Positions 1-8,564 are shown, numbered from the stretch's first letter. The stretch is 35,698 nucleotides of DNA from CAYLKS01 sp964384205 [NCBI: uncultured bacterium] (GCA_964384205.1 CAYLKS010000014.1:1-35698); one strand, 5' to 3'. The notes: generated from the sequence alone by a model not told the origin. Made by a program: numbers and translations.

Positions 1-1
1 C

Positions 2-1513
2 AGAAATGATATTAAAGATATTAAAGAAAGAATAGAAAAAGTAAATTATGCTCACAATATGAAAGATGAAATAAAAGATATTGTAACTCGAGTACCAGTT
101 TTTATTATTGCAAAAAATCAAGAGGAAAGAGATAAAATAACAAAACTAACAGGTGAAAAAAGAAAAAAATACGCAAAACTCTTTAAAAAAATAACAGAAA
201 TGACTTACACGGAACAAGGTAGACAATTACTTAAAAATATAGAAAATACAATCAAAGAAACAGCACCATATACTGATAAAATTATGAAGCTGGCTAAATC
301 TGGAAATCAACAAGAAGCTATAAAAGTATATAACACCGAATATATAGCTCAGCTTGAAAAACTATACAAGACTCTTGATGTAGAAGTAGAATATCACAAA
401 GAAAAACTTAATAAAAAAATTGAAGAACTACTTTTAGATATTGAGAAGGAATTTATAGCATTTGTTATTGTAAGTTTATTAATAATTATAATATCTATTT
501 TATTTACTATTTTTATATCGCGAGCTATAAAACAGCCTGTAACAGAAATAAAAGAAGCACTTGGGAAAATGGCAAAAGGAGACTTATCAGTCCAGATAAA
601 AATAAAAACCAAAGATGAAATGGGAATAATAGCACAATCACTTCAAGAAGCAATAATGAATATAAAACACCTAATAGAGGAAACCAGAAATATAGCCATT
701 TCTCTGGCATCATCAAGTGAGGAGCTTTCATCAACAACAGAAGAAATATCACAAAATCTAAAACATCAAACAGATAGAGCAAACCAAATAGCCTCAGCAG
801 CTGAAGAGATGAGCCAGACTATTAGTCATATAGCACAAAATACATCAAATATAGCAGAATTAAGTATAACAACCGCAAATGTTGCAGGTGAAGGTAGAGA
901 TATTACCAAAAATACTGCTAAAGAAATTAAGGTAATAGAGGAAGCTTTAAATCAATTATCAAAAGTAATAAATGGTTTAGGAGATAGTTCTCGTCAAATA
1001 GGCGAGATTGTAACAGTAATAAAAGATATTGCAGATCAAACAAATCTTCTTGCTTTAAATGCAGCAATTGAGGCTGCAAGAGCAGGAGAGCAAGGGCGAG
1101 GATTTGCAGTAGTCGCAGATGAAATCCGCAAGTTAGCTGAGAGAACTACAAAAGCAACAGATGAAATATCAGAAATGATAAATGGAATTCAGAAAGAAGT
1201 CGATGCTGCTGAGAATTCAATGGAAGATGCTACAAAAAAAATGTTGAGGGGTGTTGAGTTAAGTAACAAATCTGCAGAAATGCTTGGAGATATTCTAACT
1301 AAAGCAAAAGAATTACAAACTATGATTCAGCAGATAGCATCTTCAACAGAGCAAATGTCTTCAGTAACAGAAAATATAACTCAAGATATTGGAACTATAG
1401 CTAATGGTTCTAAGGAAATATTTCTTGCTGTGGAACAATCTGCTCAAACGGCCTCTGATGTAGCAAAATCAGGAGTAGAATTAAAATCCGCAATAGAAGC
1501 TTTTAAAATTTAA
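2..1513 (+). CDS. Methyl-accepting chemotaxis protein, 5'-truncated by window edge
   Basis: Inner-membrane chemoreceptor that signals to CheA/CheW. The frame is open to the first base, so the N-terminus and probably the first membrane helix lie outside; the ATG at 59 is internal. What remains is the end of a helical sensor region (to about 440), one membrane helix (about 449-520, rich in Ile, Leu and Phe), a HAMP linker (about 521-680) and the long coiled-coil signalling domain. The hairpin tip at about 1024-1140 carries the near-invariant core with [19 protein letters not shown] and [10 protein letters not shown]. The all-helical sensor suggests a four-helix-bundle type rather than PAS or Cache. 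There is no C-terminal NWETF-like CheR/CheB tether, since the protein ends soon after the coiled coil. The gene is followed by a strong terminator. Family is certain; ligand unknown. Confidence 0.95.
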   Translation, partial: RNDIKDIKERIEKVNYAHNMKDEIKDIVTRVPVFIIAKNQEERDKITKLTGEKRKKYAKLFKKITEMTYTEQGRQLLKNIENTIKETAPYTDKIMKLAKSGNQQEAIKVYNTEYIAQLEKLYKTLDVEVEYHKEKLNKKIEELLLDIEKEFIAFVIVSLLIIIISILFTIFISRAIKQPVTEIKEALGKMAKGDLSVQIKIKTKDEMGIIAQSLQEAIMNIKHLIEETRNIAISLASSSEELSSTTEEISQNLKHQTDRANQIASAAEEMSQTISHIAQNTSNIAELSITTANVAGEGRDITKNTAKEIKVIEEALNQLSKVINGLGDSSRQIGEIVTVIKDIADQTNLLALNAAIEAARAGEQGRGFAVVADEIRKLAERTTKATDEISEMINGIQKEVDAAENSMEDATKKMLRGVELSNKSAEMLGDILTKAKELQTMIQQIASSTEQMSSVTENITQDIGTIANGSKEIFLAVEQSAQTASDVAKSGVELKSAIEAFKI

Positions 1514-1536
1514 AAACTAACTCTCTATTATCTTTT

Positions 1537-1584
1537 TATAAGAGTAGGATATTTTTGTTTAAATATCCTACTCTTATATTTTCA
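1537..1584 (+). terminator. Intrinsic terminator after the chemoreceptor gene
   Basis: A perfect 18-bp inverted repeat (1537-1554 with 1561-1578) encloses the 6-nt loop TTGTTT and is followed by a T-rich run. It starts 24 nt after the stop codon at 1513. The stem is mostly A/T with a GC-containing centre (GAGTAGGA/TCCTACTC). A clear factor-independent terminator separating the chemoreceptor from the next operon. Confidence 0.88.
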
Positions 1585-1620
1585 AAATATTGAGCTTTTA
1601 GCTTTTTTATATAATATTTC

Positions 1621-1649
1621 TTGACTTTATGTAATATTTTAATTATTTT
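1621..1649 (+). promoter_or_regulatory. Candidate promoter of the PAP2 gene, near-leaderless
   Basis: TTGACT at 1621-1626 and TATTTT at 1644-1649 are 17 nt apart. Only 9 nt separate the -10 from the ATG at 1659, so transcription would begin at or within a few nt of the start codon. No Shine-Dalgarno sequence precedes the ATG; the upstream bases are TTTTTCTCCACT. The -35 with its flank (TTGACTTTAT) recurs before the genes at 8565 and 31408. Confidence 0.5.
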
Positions 1650-1658
1650 TTCTCCACT

Positions 1659-2561
1659 ATGTTGATAAAACCAATAAAACTGATAGACCAAATAAAAACT
1701 TTCCTGAAAAAATTACCTTTATTCGATAAAATTACCATCGCATACAATACTCTTATTCTTATAATTTTTTTCATCTTTTATGATAAGATTGGCAATAAAA
1801 CTTTTATTTTTTGCTTTCATGTAGGTATATTATCTTTTATAATCCTGTGGAATAAATTTAAAAAAAACATTAATAATGATAGCATAAAAAACATAATCTC
1901 AGACTGGTATCCCCTATCCCTATTAACCCACTATTATTTAGAAACAATATATTTTAAAAGAATAATTTTTGATAATGATATTGATTCTTTTTTAGTAAAG
2001 GTTGAAAATATGTTATTTGGTTTTCAGCCATCAATAATTTTTTATAAAACATTACCCTATCTTCCTATTAAAGAACTAATGTGCTTTTTTTATTCAAGCC
2101 ATTTTTATTTAGGATTAACAGTTGCTATATATTTTTATATAACACAAAAAAAAATCTTCTATAAATTAGGTAAAGATATTTTAATAACATTTCAATTTTG
2201 TTATCTATTTTTTATGTTTATCCCGAGTAGTGGCCCTCAATTCTATTTCAATAACTCCATATTTCACTCACATGGTGGTATATTTTACCATTTTTTAGCA
2301 TATATAGAAAACAATATAGAAATTCCAAGTGGAGCCTTCCCAAGTTCCCATGTAGCTATTGCAACAATAATAATTATCTATTCTTTATTTTTCATAAACA
2401 AAAAAAGAATAAAAATTCCTATTATATTCATAGCTACAGGTCTTATAATTTCTACTGTATACATAAGAGCACACTATTTAATTGATGTAATAGCAGGAAT
2501 AATAGTCGGCTCTTTGTCATATTTTATAAATAACAACATTATTTTTAAACAAAAGGAGTGA
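1659..2561 (+). CDS. PAP2-superfamily integral membrane phosphatase/phosphotransferase
   Basis: A 300-residue polytopic membrane protein with about six hydrophobic helices. The last third holds the two best PAP2 motifs: FPSSH (the PSGH-type motif, with catalytic His) and RAHYLIDVIAG (the SRxxxxxHxxxD-type motif, with His and Asp). An upstream FIPSSGPQFYF segment resembles the PTAPPRF-like motif of the PAP2_3 (Aur1/inositol phosphotransferase-like) branch. The family dephosphorylates or transfers phospho-head groups of lipids at the membrane surface. The start at 1659 has no Shine-Dalgarno sequence but sits just below a promoter-like pair. The next gene begins 4 nt after the stop, so this is the first gene of an operon. 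Family assignment is good; the substrate is unknown. Confidence 0.8.
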   Translation: MLIKPIKLIDQIKTFLKKLPLFDKITIAYNTLILIIFFIFYDKIGNKTFIFCFHVGILSFIILWNKFKKNINNDSIKNIISDWYPLSLLTHYYLETIYFKRIIFDNDIDSFLVKVENMLFGFQPSIIFYKTLPYLPIKELMCFFYSSHFYLGLTVAIYFYITQKKIFYKLGKDILITFQFCYLFFMFIPSSGPQFYFNNSIFHSHGGIFYHFLAYIENNIEIPSGAFPSSHVAIATIIIIYSLFFINKKRIKIPIIFIATGLIISTVYIRAHYLIDVIAGIIVGSLSYFINNNIIFKQKE

Positions 2562-2565
2562 ATAA

Positions 2566-3387
2566 ATGAAAAAATTCCTATTATTCTTCTTAATTATATT
2601 AGTCAATATCTCAATAGCGGACTTAAAAATCATGACATATAATATAAGATATGCCAATACCAATGATGGAATAAATAAATGGGAAAATAGAAAAGACAAA
2701 GTAACAAGTACTATAAAATATTTTGATGTAGATATAATAGGCATGCAAGAAGTTTTATATAGCCAACTTCTGGATTTGAAAAAAGAATTGATAGATTATT
2801 CATATATAGGAGTAGGGCGAGAGGATGGCGATAAAAAAGGTGAATTTTCACCTATTTTCTATAAGAAAAAACTATTTGATTTATTAGAATCCGGATATTT
2901 CTGGTTATCAGAAACCCCAGATAAGCCAACAAAAGGATGGGATGCCGCCTGTATAAGAATTGTAACATGGGCTAAATTTAAAATAAAATCAAATGGTAAA
3001 ATATTCTACTTTTATAATACCCACTTCGATCACATAGGAAAAATCGCAAGAATAAAAAGCTCTGAATTATTATTATCACGACTAAAAAGTGAATATCCTT
3101 TAATAGTAACAGGAGATTTTAATTGCACTGAAACTGATTCTGCATATAAACTTCTTACATCAAAATTATTTGATACTCAAAAAATATCAATAACACCTCA
3201 TTTTGGTTCAATAAATACCTACAATGGCTTTAATTTTGACACATCTAAATATAGCAAAATTGATTATATCTTTACAAATAAATTTTTCAAAGTATTAAAT
3301 CACGCAACATTATCCATTCTATGGGACAATAAATTTGCATCTGATCATTTTCCAGTTTTTACAATATTAAAACTAATAAATGAATAA
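2566..3387 (+). CDS. Secreted endonuclease/exonuclease/phosphatase (EEP) family protein
   Basis: A 273-residue metal-dependent phosphohydrolase with the DNase I/sphingomyelinase-like fold. All core motifs are present in order: MTYNIRY with Asn26, GMQEV with Glu62 (metal ligand), NTHFDH, GDFN, KIDYIF and the terminal SDHFPV with Asp260 and His261. The N-terminus (MKKF then a run of Leu/Ile/Phe, ending near SIAD) looks like a Sec signal peptide, so it probably acts in the periplasm or outside. A good Shine-Dalgarno AAGGAG (2553-2558) sits inside the tail of the PAP2 gene. The pairing with a PAP2 protein suggests phosphodiester or phospholipid turnover, but that is inference; members of this clade also act on nucleic acids and sugar phosphates. 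Its last 8 nt overlap the next gene. Confidence 0.88.
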   Translation: MKKFLLFFLIILVNISIADLKIMTYNIRYANTNDGINKWENRKDKVTSTIKYFDVDIIGMQEVLYSQLLDLKKELIDYSYIGVGREDGDKKGEFSPIFYKKKLFDLLESGYFWLSETPDKPTKGWDAACIRIVTWAKFKIKSNGKIFYFYNTHFDHIGKIARIKSSELLLSRLKSEYPLIVTGDFNCTETDSAYKLLTSKLFDTQKISITPHFGSINTYNGFNFDTSKYSKIDYIFTNKFFKVLNHATLSILWDNKFASDHFPVFTILKLINE

Positions 3388-5077
3388 TTTTTTACCTATT
3401 AATAGTTCCGATTTAAAAAAATTAAATATTAAACAATTAGATATTATCATAATAACTGGAGATGCTTATATTGACCATCCTTCATTCGGCAGCACAATAA
3501 TTGGAAGATGGCTTGAATATAATGGCTTCAAAGTTGGTATAATACCACGACCTCAAACAATTGAGGATTTTAAAAGGTTAGGTAAACCAAAGCTTTTCTT
3601 TGCAATAACTGCCGGCAATTTAGATTCTATGGTTTGCAATTATACTGCATCTTTAAAAAAAAGGAAAACAGACGCATATTCTCCTGGAAACAAAGCTGGT
3701 CTAAGGCCTGATTATGCTACAATAAAATATTCACAACAAGTACGTTCTATATATAGAAATATACCAATAATAATCGGTGGAATTGAAGCAAGCCTTAGAA
3801 GAATTGCTCACTATGATTATTGGAAAGACAAAATACGGCATTCCATTTTATTAGATGCAAAAGCTGATATTTTAATCTATGGCATGGGAGAACTGGCAAT
3901 TCTTGAACTTGCACAATCATTCGCAAAAAATAAAAATTATAAAAATATTAATGGAATCGGATATGTTGTTACAAAAAAAGAAGACTTGCCAGATAATGAA
4001 AACTATATCCACCTACTATCATATGATGAATTAAAAAAACATCCCGAAAAAATATTAGAATTAACAAAAACATTCATTACAGAATATAATAAAAATAAAG
4101 GATTTATCCAGAAAAGTGAGAATCGATGGGTTGTATTAAATCCTCCTAATCCTCCTCTTACAACAGAACAAATGGATAAAATATATTCATTACCTTACCA
4201 ATATCTTCCCCATCCCTCATATAAAGAACCTATTAAAGCATGGGATATGATAAAAAATTCAATAACTATATCAAGAGGATGCCCTGGTGGATGCACTTTT
4301 TGTGCAATAACTATACATCAAGGTAAAACTATTCAATCCAGAAGTATAAAGAATATTCTAAAAGAAGTAAATATTATAACAAAGAAAAACTATTTTAAAG
4401 GTTACATTAATGATTTAGGCGGTCCTACTGCAAATTTATATGATGTTCAAATTTTAGATAACAATTTATGTAAAAAATGTAATAGGTTATCCTGTATTTA
4501 CCCTACAATTTGTAAAAATTTAATTATTGATTACAATAAATTATTAACTTTATATAAAAAAATAAGAAAACATCCAAAAATTAAAAAAGTTTTTATAAAT
4601 TCTGGAATTAGATATGATATTATAACAAATGATAAATATATAGAAGATCTGGTGAAATATCATATAAGTGGGCAGTTAAAAATAGCGCCAGAACATGTTA
4701 ATCCTGAAGTATTAAAACTTATGAATAAACCAACAATTGATAAATTTTTTAAATTTATTGATAAATTCAAAAAAATAAATAAAAAATATAACTTAAAGCA
4801 ATACTATATACCATATTTTATTTTATCTTTTCCTGGAACTACTGAAAAAGAATATGAAGAATTAAAACGTACCTTTAAAAAAATGAAATTTACTCCAGAA
4901 CAAATTCAAATTTTCACACCAACACCGATGTCACTTGCAACTGCAATGTATGTATCAGAAAGAAGTTTTATTAATAATAAAAAAATAAACGTCATAAAAA
5001 ATTTACATGAAAAAAACAAGATTAAAAAGAAATTTCAAAAACCGTATAAATATGATAAAAAATATCTTAAAAAATAA
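3380..5077 (+). CDS. YgiQ-family radical SAM protein
   Basis: A 565-residue radical S-adenosylmethionine protein of the YgiQ family (UPF0313). The 4Fe-4S motif CxxxCxxC is Cys301-Cys305-Cys308 within RGCPGGCTFCAI. The N-terminal third has the cobalamin-binding-like Rossmann segment typical of the family (ITGDAYIDHPSFG near the start; IGGIEASLRR in the middle). The C-terminal half is the TIM-barrel radical SAM core, including KIAPEHV and FTPTPMSLATAMY. A second Cys cluster (CKKCNRLSCIYPTIC) lies after the barrel start. The function of the family is not established. Translation is probably coupled: its ATG lies 8 nt inside the previous gene. It is shorter than the E. coli protein, which has a longer C-terminal extension. 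The stop codon directly abuts the convergent tRNA gene. Confidence 0.92.
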   Translation: MNNFLPINSSDLKKLNIKQLDIIIITGDAYIDHPSFGSTIIGRWLEYNGFKVGIIPRPQTIEDFKRLGKPKLFFAITAGNLDSMVCNYTASLKKRKTDAYSPGNKAGLRPDYATIKYSQQVRSIYRNIPIIIGGIEASLRRIAHYDYWKDKIRHSILLDAKADILIYGMGELAILELAQSFAKNKNYKNINGIGYVVTKKEDLPDNENYIHLLSYDELKKHPEKILELTKTFITEYNKNKGFIQKSENRWVVLNPPNPPLTTEQMDKIYSLPYQYLPHPSYKEPIKAWDMIKNSITISRGCPGGCTFCAITIHQGKTIQSRSIKNILKEVNIITKKNYFKGYINDLGGPTANLYDVQILDNNLCKKCNRLSCIYPTICKNLIIDYNKLLTLYKKIRKHPKIKKVFINSGIRYDIITNDKYIEDLVKYHISGQLKIAPEHVNPEVLKLMNKPTIDKFFKFIDKFKKINKKYNLKQYYIPYFILSFPGTTEKEYEELKRTFKKMKFTPEQIQIFTPTPMSLATAMYVSERSFINNKKINVIKNLHEKNKIKKKFQKPYKYDKKYLKK

Positions 5078-5151
5078 CGCGCCTGGGAGGAATCGAACCC
5101 CCAGCCTACAGATTCGAAGTCTGCCGCTCTATCCAATTGAGCTACAGGCGC
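5078..5151 (-). tRNA. tRNA-Arg (anticodon TCG)
   Basis: Read on the minus strand this 74-nt stretch folds as a full cloverleaf. The acceptor stem is GCGCCTG/CAGGCGC. The D arm is GCTC...GAGC. The anticodon stem GCAGA/TCTGT carries the loop CTTCGAA, giving anticodon TCG (Arg, CGN codons). The T arm is GGGGG/CCTCC with loop TTCGAAT. The discriminator base is G at 5078 and CCA is not encoded. Its 3' end touches the stop codon of the convergent ygiQ-type gene at 5077 with no spacer. A consensus promoter lies just upstream at 5175-5203. Confidence 0.97.
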
Positions 5152-5174
5152 AAAATAATCTAATAATATATAAA

Positions 5175-5203
5175 TATATAATAGAAACTATCTATAATGT
5201 CAA
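5175..5203 (-). promoter_or_regulatory. Sigma70-type promoter of tRNA-Arg
   Basis: On the minus strand, TTGACA (5198-5203) is followed after exactly 17 nt by TATATA (5175-5180). A start near 5168 would give a short 5' leader before the mature tRNA at 5151. The -35 box overlaps a plus-strand TATAAT at 5193-5198 that could serve tlyA, so the two divergent promoters may exclude one another. Confidence 0.8.
5193..5198 (+). promoter_or_regulatory. Candidate -10 box for tlyA
   Basis: TATAAT on the plus strand, 14 nt before the tlyA start codon. No good -35 is seen at 16-18 nt. Transcription from here would leave about 8 nt of leader, with AAGG (5202-5205) placed 7 nt before the ATG as a minimal ribosome-binding site. 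It overlaps the -35 of the divergent tRNA-Arg promoter. Confidence 0.4.
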
Positions 5204-5212
5204 GGTTAAATT

Positions 5213-5947
5213 ATGAGGCTGGATAAATTTCTTGTTTTAAAAGGATATGCTCCATCAAGAGAAAAAGCTAAAACATATATAATAAATGGTCTCATCTCAG
5301 TTAATAATAAAATAATTACAAAGCCTGGCTGTACAATCAACGGCGATGAAAATATAACAATTAAAAATAATCAATTTAGATGGGTATCGCGTTCAGCATC
5401 AAAATTAGAATTTGCACTAACGCATTGGAATATCGATATAAAAAATAAAATATGCCTCGATATAGGTGCATCAACAGGTGGCTTCAGCCAGGTATTATTG
5501 CATTATGGTGCAAAAATAGTTTATGCTATTGATGTGGGACATAATCAACTTGCCACCGAACTTCAAAATATTCCAAATTTGATATATTATGAAGGCATAA
5601 ATGCAAAAGATATTTCAAAAAATTTCTTTGAACATAACATAGATTTCATCACTGTTGATATATCATTTATTTCCATTACAAAAATAATTCACATTATCTA
5701 TGATATATTAATAGAAAATGGAAAAGCTATAATACTCATAAAACCTCAATTTGAAGTAGGAAAAAAAAATCTAAATAAAGGAATAGTCAAAAAAAATGTT
5801 AATGTAAAAAAAATATTAAATTCAATAAAAGAAAAATTCATAAAAAACTATTTCAAAATTAATGGTCTAATCAAATCCCCCATAAAAGGAAAAAACGGTA
5901 ACCAGGAATACCTATTGTATATAAGTAAATTCAATTCCAAAATATAA
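5213..5947 (+). CDS. tlyA: TlyA-family rRNA 2'-O-methyltransferase
   Basis: A 244-residue protein with an N-terminal S4 RNA-binding domain (residues 1-60, opening RLDKFLVLKGYAPSREKAK) joined to a FtsJ-like SAM-dependent methyltransferase. The SAM-binding loop is CLDIGASTGGFSQVLL, followed by a GAKIVYAIDVG acidic strand. Family members methylate ribosomal RNA at the subunit interface (16S C1409 and/or 23S C1920 in mycobacteria); some have been called haemolysins. Full family length. The RWVSRSASKLE linker with the conserved SR..KLE catalytic-site residues is present. It ends 2 nt from the convergent repeat-protein gene. Confidence 0.93.
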   Translation: MRLDKFLVLKGYAPSREKAKTYIINGLISVNNKIITKPGCTINGDENITIKNNQFRWVSRSASKLEFALTHWNIDIKNKICLDIGASTGGFSQVLLHYGAKIVYAIDVGHNQLATELQNIPNLIYYEGINAKDISKNFFEHNIDFITVDISFISITKIIHIIYDILIENGKAIILIKPQFEVGKKNLNKGIVKKNVNVKKILNSIKEKFIKNYFKINGLIKSPIKGKNGNQEYLLYISKFNSKI

Positions 5948-5949
5948 CA

Positions 5950-6834
5950 TTAATCATCTATTATATAAACCTTTCCAGCAATATTTTCATAAGCCACATC
6001 TTCAATATTAGACTTTGAAACAGTCAAATCTCCATCAATATCAATAGCATTTACAAACCCAGAACCGTCATCTATGTAAACATTTCCCTTGTTATCCATA
6101 ATATTAATATCACCTGAACCATCATCTATTTTAATATCTAAAAAAGAAGCCACAATTTTTATATCTTCAGAGCCATCATCTATATATAATTTCCCGGAAC
6201 AATTCATAAGAGATAAGTCCCCAGACCCATCATCTATTTTGCCATCCACAAAAGAATCAATAATTTTTGTATCTCCGGAACCATCATCTAAATAAAACTT
6301 GCCTGAACAATTTACACAATTTAAACCGCCAGAACCATCATCTATTCTCATATTTCCTTTAATATTTGCTAAAAGAATATCCCCAGACCCATCATCTATT
6401 TCAAGATTATTTTTCAAATTATCAACACTTAAATAACCAGAACCATCATCTATTCTGAGAAACAAATTCGAAGGCATTTCTACTACAAGATTAATATATC
6501 CACTAAAACTTTCACCTTCTAACCACTTCCAAAAACTATTATTATGATCAAAATACGATTTCAATACAGCATCACCGTTTTCATAAGATAATGTCAATTT
6601 CATATATTTATCAATATACTCTTTTGCCTTTTTTTCACTAACATTTTCTATAATAATTTCTGCATAAACATTTATTTTATCTGTATTATCAATACATTTT
6701 ACTTTTAAAAACCCTGCTCCTGCATCAATAAAAAAACTTCTTACATCTTTTGTAAAAAGAGACAATTCTTGCTTTTCGTAATAACCAAAAACTGATGGTA
6801 ACATAAATAAAAAAACAAATAATAACCTTTTCAT
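5950..6834 (-). CDS. Secreted DUF4097-like protein with eight IDDGSG repeats
   Basis: A 294-residue exported protein. The start is placed at 6834, not at the more upstream ATG at 6885, because AAGGAG (6840-6845) lies 5 nt before it and MKRLLFVFLFMLPSVFG then forms a clean signal peptide. After about 110 residues of plain beta-rich sequence come eight consecutive 18-residue units, each beginning I/LDDGSG (one is IDDGSE), spaced exactly 54 nt apart over 6022-6453. The short period and alternating hydrophobic residues suggest a right-handed beta-helix, as in putative adhesin families PF13349/DUF4097. Function is unknown; extracytoplasmic structural or adhesive roles are guesses. The gene lies 58 nt after the HAD gene and may share its operon. 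Confidence 0.78.
   Translation of the reverse strand: MKRLLFVFLFMLPSVFGYYEKQELSLFTKDVRSFFIDAGAGFLKVKCIDNTDKINVYAEIIIENVSEKKAKEYIDKYMKLTLSYENGDAVLKSYFDHNNSFWKWLEGESFSGYINLVVEMPSNLFLRIDDGSGYLSVDNLKNNLEIDDGSGDILLANIKGNMRIDDGSGGLNCVNCSGKFYLDDGSGDTKIIDSFVDGKIDDGSGDLSLMNCSGKLYIDDGSEDIKIVASFLDIKIDDGSGDINIMDNKGNVYIDDGSGFVNAIDIDGDLTVSKSNIEDVAYENIAGKVYIIDD
6022..6453 (-). repeat. Eight in-frame 54-nt coding repeats (IDDGSG units)
   Basis: The hexapeptide codons start at 6453 (first unit, reading down) and recur every 54 nt to 6075 (eighth unit) with no indel. Seven units carry I/LDDGSG and one IDDGSE. The DNA core CATCATCTAT is nearly identical in all copies while the 12 residues between vary, mostly at polar positions. 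This is protein repeat structure, not a CRISPR array. Confidence 0.93.
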
Positions 6835-6892
6835 ATGAACTCCTTTTTTATAAATAATACGAACTATGAACACAAAAAGTTTCAAATATATT

Positions 6893-7657
6893 TTATATAA
6901 TTTTTAATATATCTGTCAATTTATCAAAAACATACTGAGGCTTATTATCAAATTTTTCTTCTATTCCTTTGATATATTTCCCCTGCTTCAATAAAACTCC
7001 CTTGAAACCCAACTCCTGTGGTTTCAATATATCATTTTCTATATCATCTCCTATAATAAAAATCTCATCATCATAGGACATATTCATATTTTTTAAAACA
7101 CAATCAAATAATTCTTTTGATGGTTTGCCAAAATTTTTGATTTTACTACTCAAAACATATTCCAGGCCTGCAACATAAAATCCCATATCAACAACCATTT
7201 TATTGTTTTTAAGATAAAATTTATTTCTTTGCAATGTTATAATCGGTATATCATTAAGCCCAAAATTAAAAATTTCATTAATCTCATCATAAGAAAAACC
7301 ATTGCCCGATTCAGATAAAATAATGATTTCAGGCTCTAAATCGTCAATAATAAAATCAGAAAACTCAGATATAATATCTTTAGAATTAGAGATTTTTATT
7401 TTCCGTATCCCCTGTGAGGCTAAATACTCCTTCACTGCCACCACAGGGCTAAACATTTGCTTTATAGAAATATCTAATCCTTGATTTTTTAAATTATCAC
7501 ACATAGTTTTGACCGATTTAGATGTTGTATTTGTTACTATTGAAAATGAAATATTATTTTGCTTCAAAAAATCGATTATTTCAAACACACCATCCAATAA
7601 TTTATCATCAATTGTTAAAGTCCCATCAAGATCAAATATTACACCTTTTTTCTTCAT
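6893..7657 (-). CDS. HAD-superfamily IIA phosphatase (NagD/LHPP/HDHD2-like)
   Basis: A 254-residue haloacid-dehalogenase-fold hydrolase. Motif I is DLDGT with nucleophile Asp9 and acid/base Asp11; motif II is the Thr in VTNTTS; motif III is the Lys in FGKPSKELF; motif IV is IIGDDIENDI. The IIA-type cap lies between motifs II and III. The C-terminal GFKGVLLKQGKY resembles the HDHD2/LHPP subgroup. It probably hydrolyses a small phosphorylated metabolite. Its ATG overlaps the stop of the aldolase gene by 4 nt (ATGA), so the two are translationally coupled. A phosphatase beside an aldolase of sugar phosphates could act in a salvage route, but the substrate cannot be read from sequence. Confidence 0.88.
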   Translation of the reverse strand: MKKKGVIFDLDGTLTIDDKLLDGVFEIIDFLKQNNISFSIVTNTTSKSVKTMCDNLKNQGLDISIKQMFSPVVAVKEYLASQGIRKIKISNSKDIISEFSDFIIDDLEPEIIILSESGNGFSYDEINEIFNFGLNDIPIITLQRNKFYLKNNKMVVDMGFYVAGLEYVLSSKIKNFGKPSKELFDCVLKNMNMSYDDEIFIIGDDIENDILKPQELGFKGVLLKQGKYIKGIEEKFDNKPQYVFDKLTDILKII

Positions 7658-8301
7658 TTCTCATTCTCCCATAATTTTCTTTTAATTTTATTTAGCTCCT
7701 TCAGCTTATCTTCTGAAATTACCTTATAATCACCAAGACAGCTTGCAATAAATAAAATTTTTGCAAAATGTTCTGCAGATTCTGTCCTATAATAAGCCTT
7801 TTGTAAATCCACATCAAAAGTCACAAGTCCATGATTCTGTAGTAAAATCGCATTATATTCACGAGTATATTTCCTTATAGATAATGCTACCTCCTCTGTA
7901 GAAGGCGTTGCATAAGGGGCACAAGGAATTTTCCCGGCAACCAGTACCATTTCCGGCAATAAAGGTATGTCTAAATCTTTACCTAAAGTTGAAAAAGCAG
8001 TTGAATAAGGCGGATGTGTATGAACTATTGCTTTAATATCAGGTCTATTATTATAAATTTCAATATGCATTAATCTCTCAGATGTGGGTTTTTTATTTCC
8101 TTCAATAATATTCCCTTCAAAATCAATTATTACGAGATCTTCTTTCTTTAAAAAACCTTTGCTCTCCCCTGTAGGTGTAATCAAAATTCTATCATTATCT
8201 AATCTATAAGAAAGATTTCCATCATTCCATGCTACCCAGCCTTTATGCCACACTAATTTTGCAATATCTAATAAATCATATTGTATTCTCGAAATATCCA
8301 T
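7654..8301 (-). CDS. Class II aldolase, L-fuculose-phosphate aldolase family
   Basis: A 215-residue zinc aldolase or related enzyme of the AraD/FucA/MtnB superfamily. The zinc ligands are visible: HTHPP gives His94 and His96, and QNHG gives His157; Glu75 in TSER is the catalytic acid. The start at 8301 is preferred over the ATG at 8319 because AAAGGA lies 9 nt upstream of it and because the family usually begins close to this point. A consensus promoter (8338-8365) gives a leader of about 30 nt. First gene of an operon with the HAD phosphatase. The substrate may be fuculose-, rhamnulose- or 5-deoxyribulose-phosphate, or methylthioribulose-phosphate; the sequence does not decide. Confidence 0.88.
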   Translation of the reverse strand: MDISRIQYDLLDIAKLVWHKGWVAWNDGNLSYRLDNDRILITPTGESKGFLKKEDLVIIDFEGNIIEGNKKPTSERLMHIEIYNNRPDIKAIVHTHPPYSTAFSTLGKDLDIPLLPEMVLVAGKIPCAPYATPSTEEVALSIRKYTREYNAILLQNHGLVTFDVDLQKAYYRTESAEHFAKILFIASCLGDYKVISEDKLKELNKIKRKLWENEK

Positions 8302-8337
8302 AATAAAAAATCCTTTCATAATAAAATGTTTTTTTCA

Positions 8338-8365
8338 AATATATAAATAATAATATTACTGTCAA
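8338..8365 (-). promoter_or_regulatory. Promoter of the aldolase-HAD operon
   Basis: On the minus strand, consensus TTGACA (8360-8365) is followed after 16 nt by TATATT (8338-8343). The predicted start is near 8331, about 30 nt before the start codon at 8301, leaving room for the AAAGGA ribosome-binding site. Confidence 0.72.
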
Positions 8366-8528
8366 GACATCTTTGATGATAAACATTCTTTTATAAAAAA
8401 TATTTTAAAATAACAAATAAAAAAGATCTCTATCCAACAAAAAAACATTAATAACATTACTTTGGGGGAAAATATTTAAGAATCTTCTTTTATGAAAAAA
8501 TATAATATATACTTCCCAAAAAGTATTC

Positions 8529-8557
8529 TTGACTTTATTCTTATAATAACATAAATT
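8529..8557 (+). promoter_or_regulatory. Candidate leaderless promoter of the membrane-MshEN-like gene
   Basis: TTGACT (8529-8534), a 17-nt spacer and TAAATT (8552-8557) are followed by exactly 7 nt and then the ATG at 8565. The predicted first transcribed base is therefore the A of the start codon. No Shine-Dalgarno sequence exists upstream. This geometry is identical to that before the patatin gene (14267-14295). Confidence 0.58.
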
Positions 8558-8564
8558 ATAACAC

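Noticed and set aside
5078-5213. Possible phage or island attachment site at the tRNA-Arg gene
   Set aside because: No integrase, no duplicated tRNA 3' end and ordinary housekeeping genes on both sides.
5007-5216. Plus-strand frame spanning the tRNA gene
   Set aside because: It is antisense to the tRNA and overlaps the ygiQ-type tail; its residues are the reverse reading of tRNA sequence.
6089-6295. Plus-strand open frame opposite the repeat protein
   Set aside because: It is the antisense of the IDDGSG repeats (EPSSI-like pattern) and has no ribosome-binding site or independent family signal.
6022-6453. Regularly spaced short repeats that could look like a CRISPR array
   Set aside because: The 54-nt period is exactly 18 codons in one open frame of an exported protein; there are no conserved spacers, leader or cas genes.
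8302-8528. Possible small gene between the divergent aldolase and membrane-protein promoters
   Set aside because: The open frames there are short, lack ribosome-binding sites, and the region is explained by two divergent promoters.
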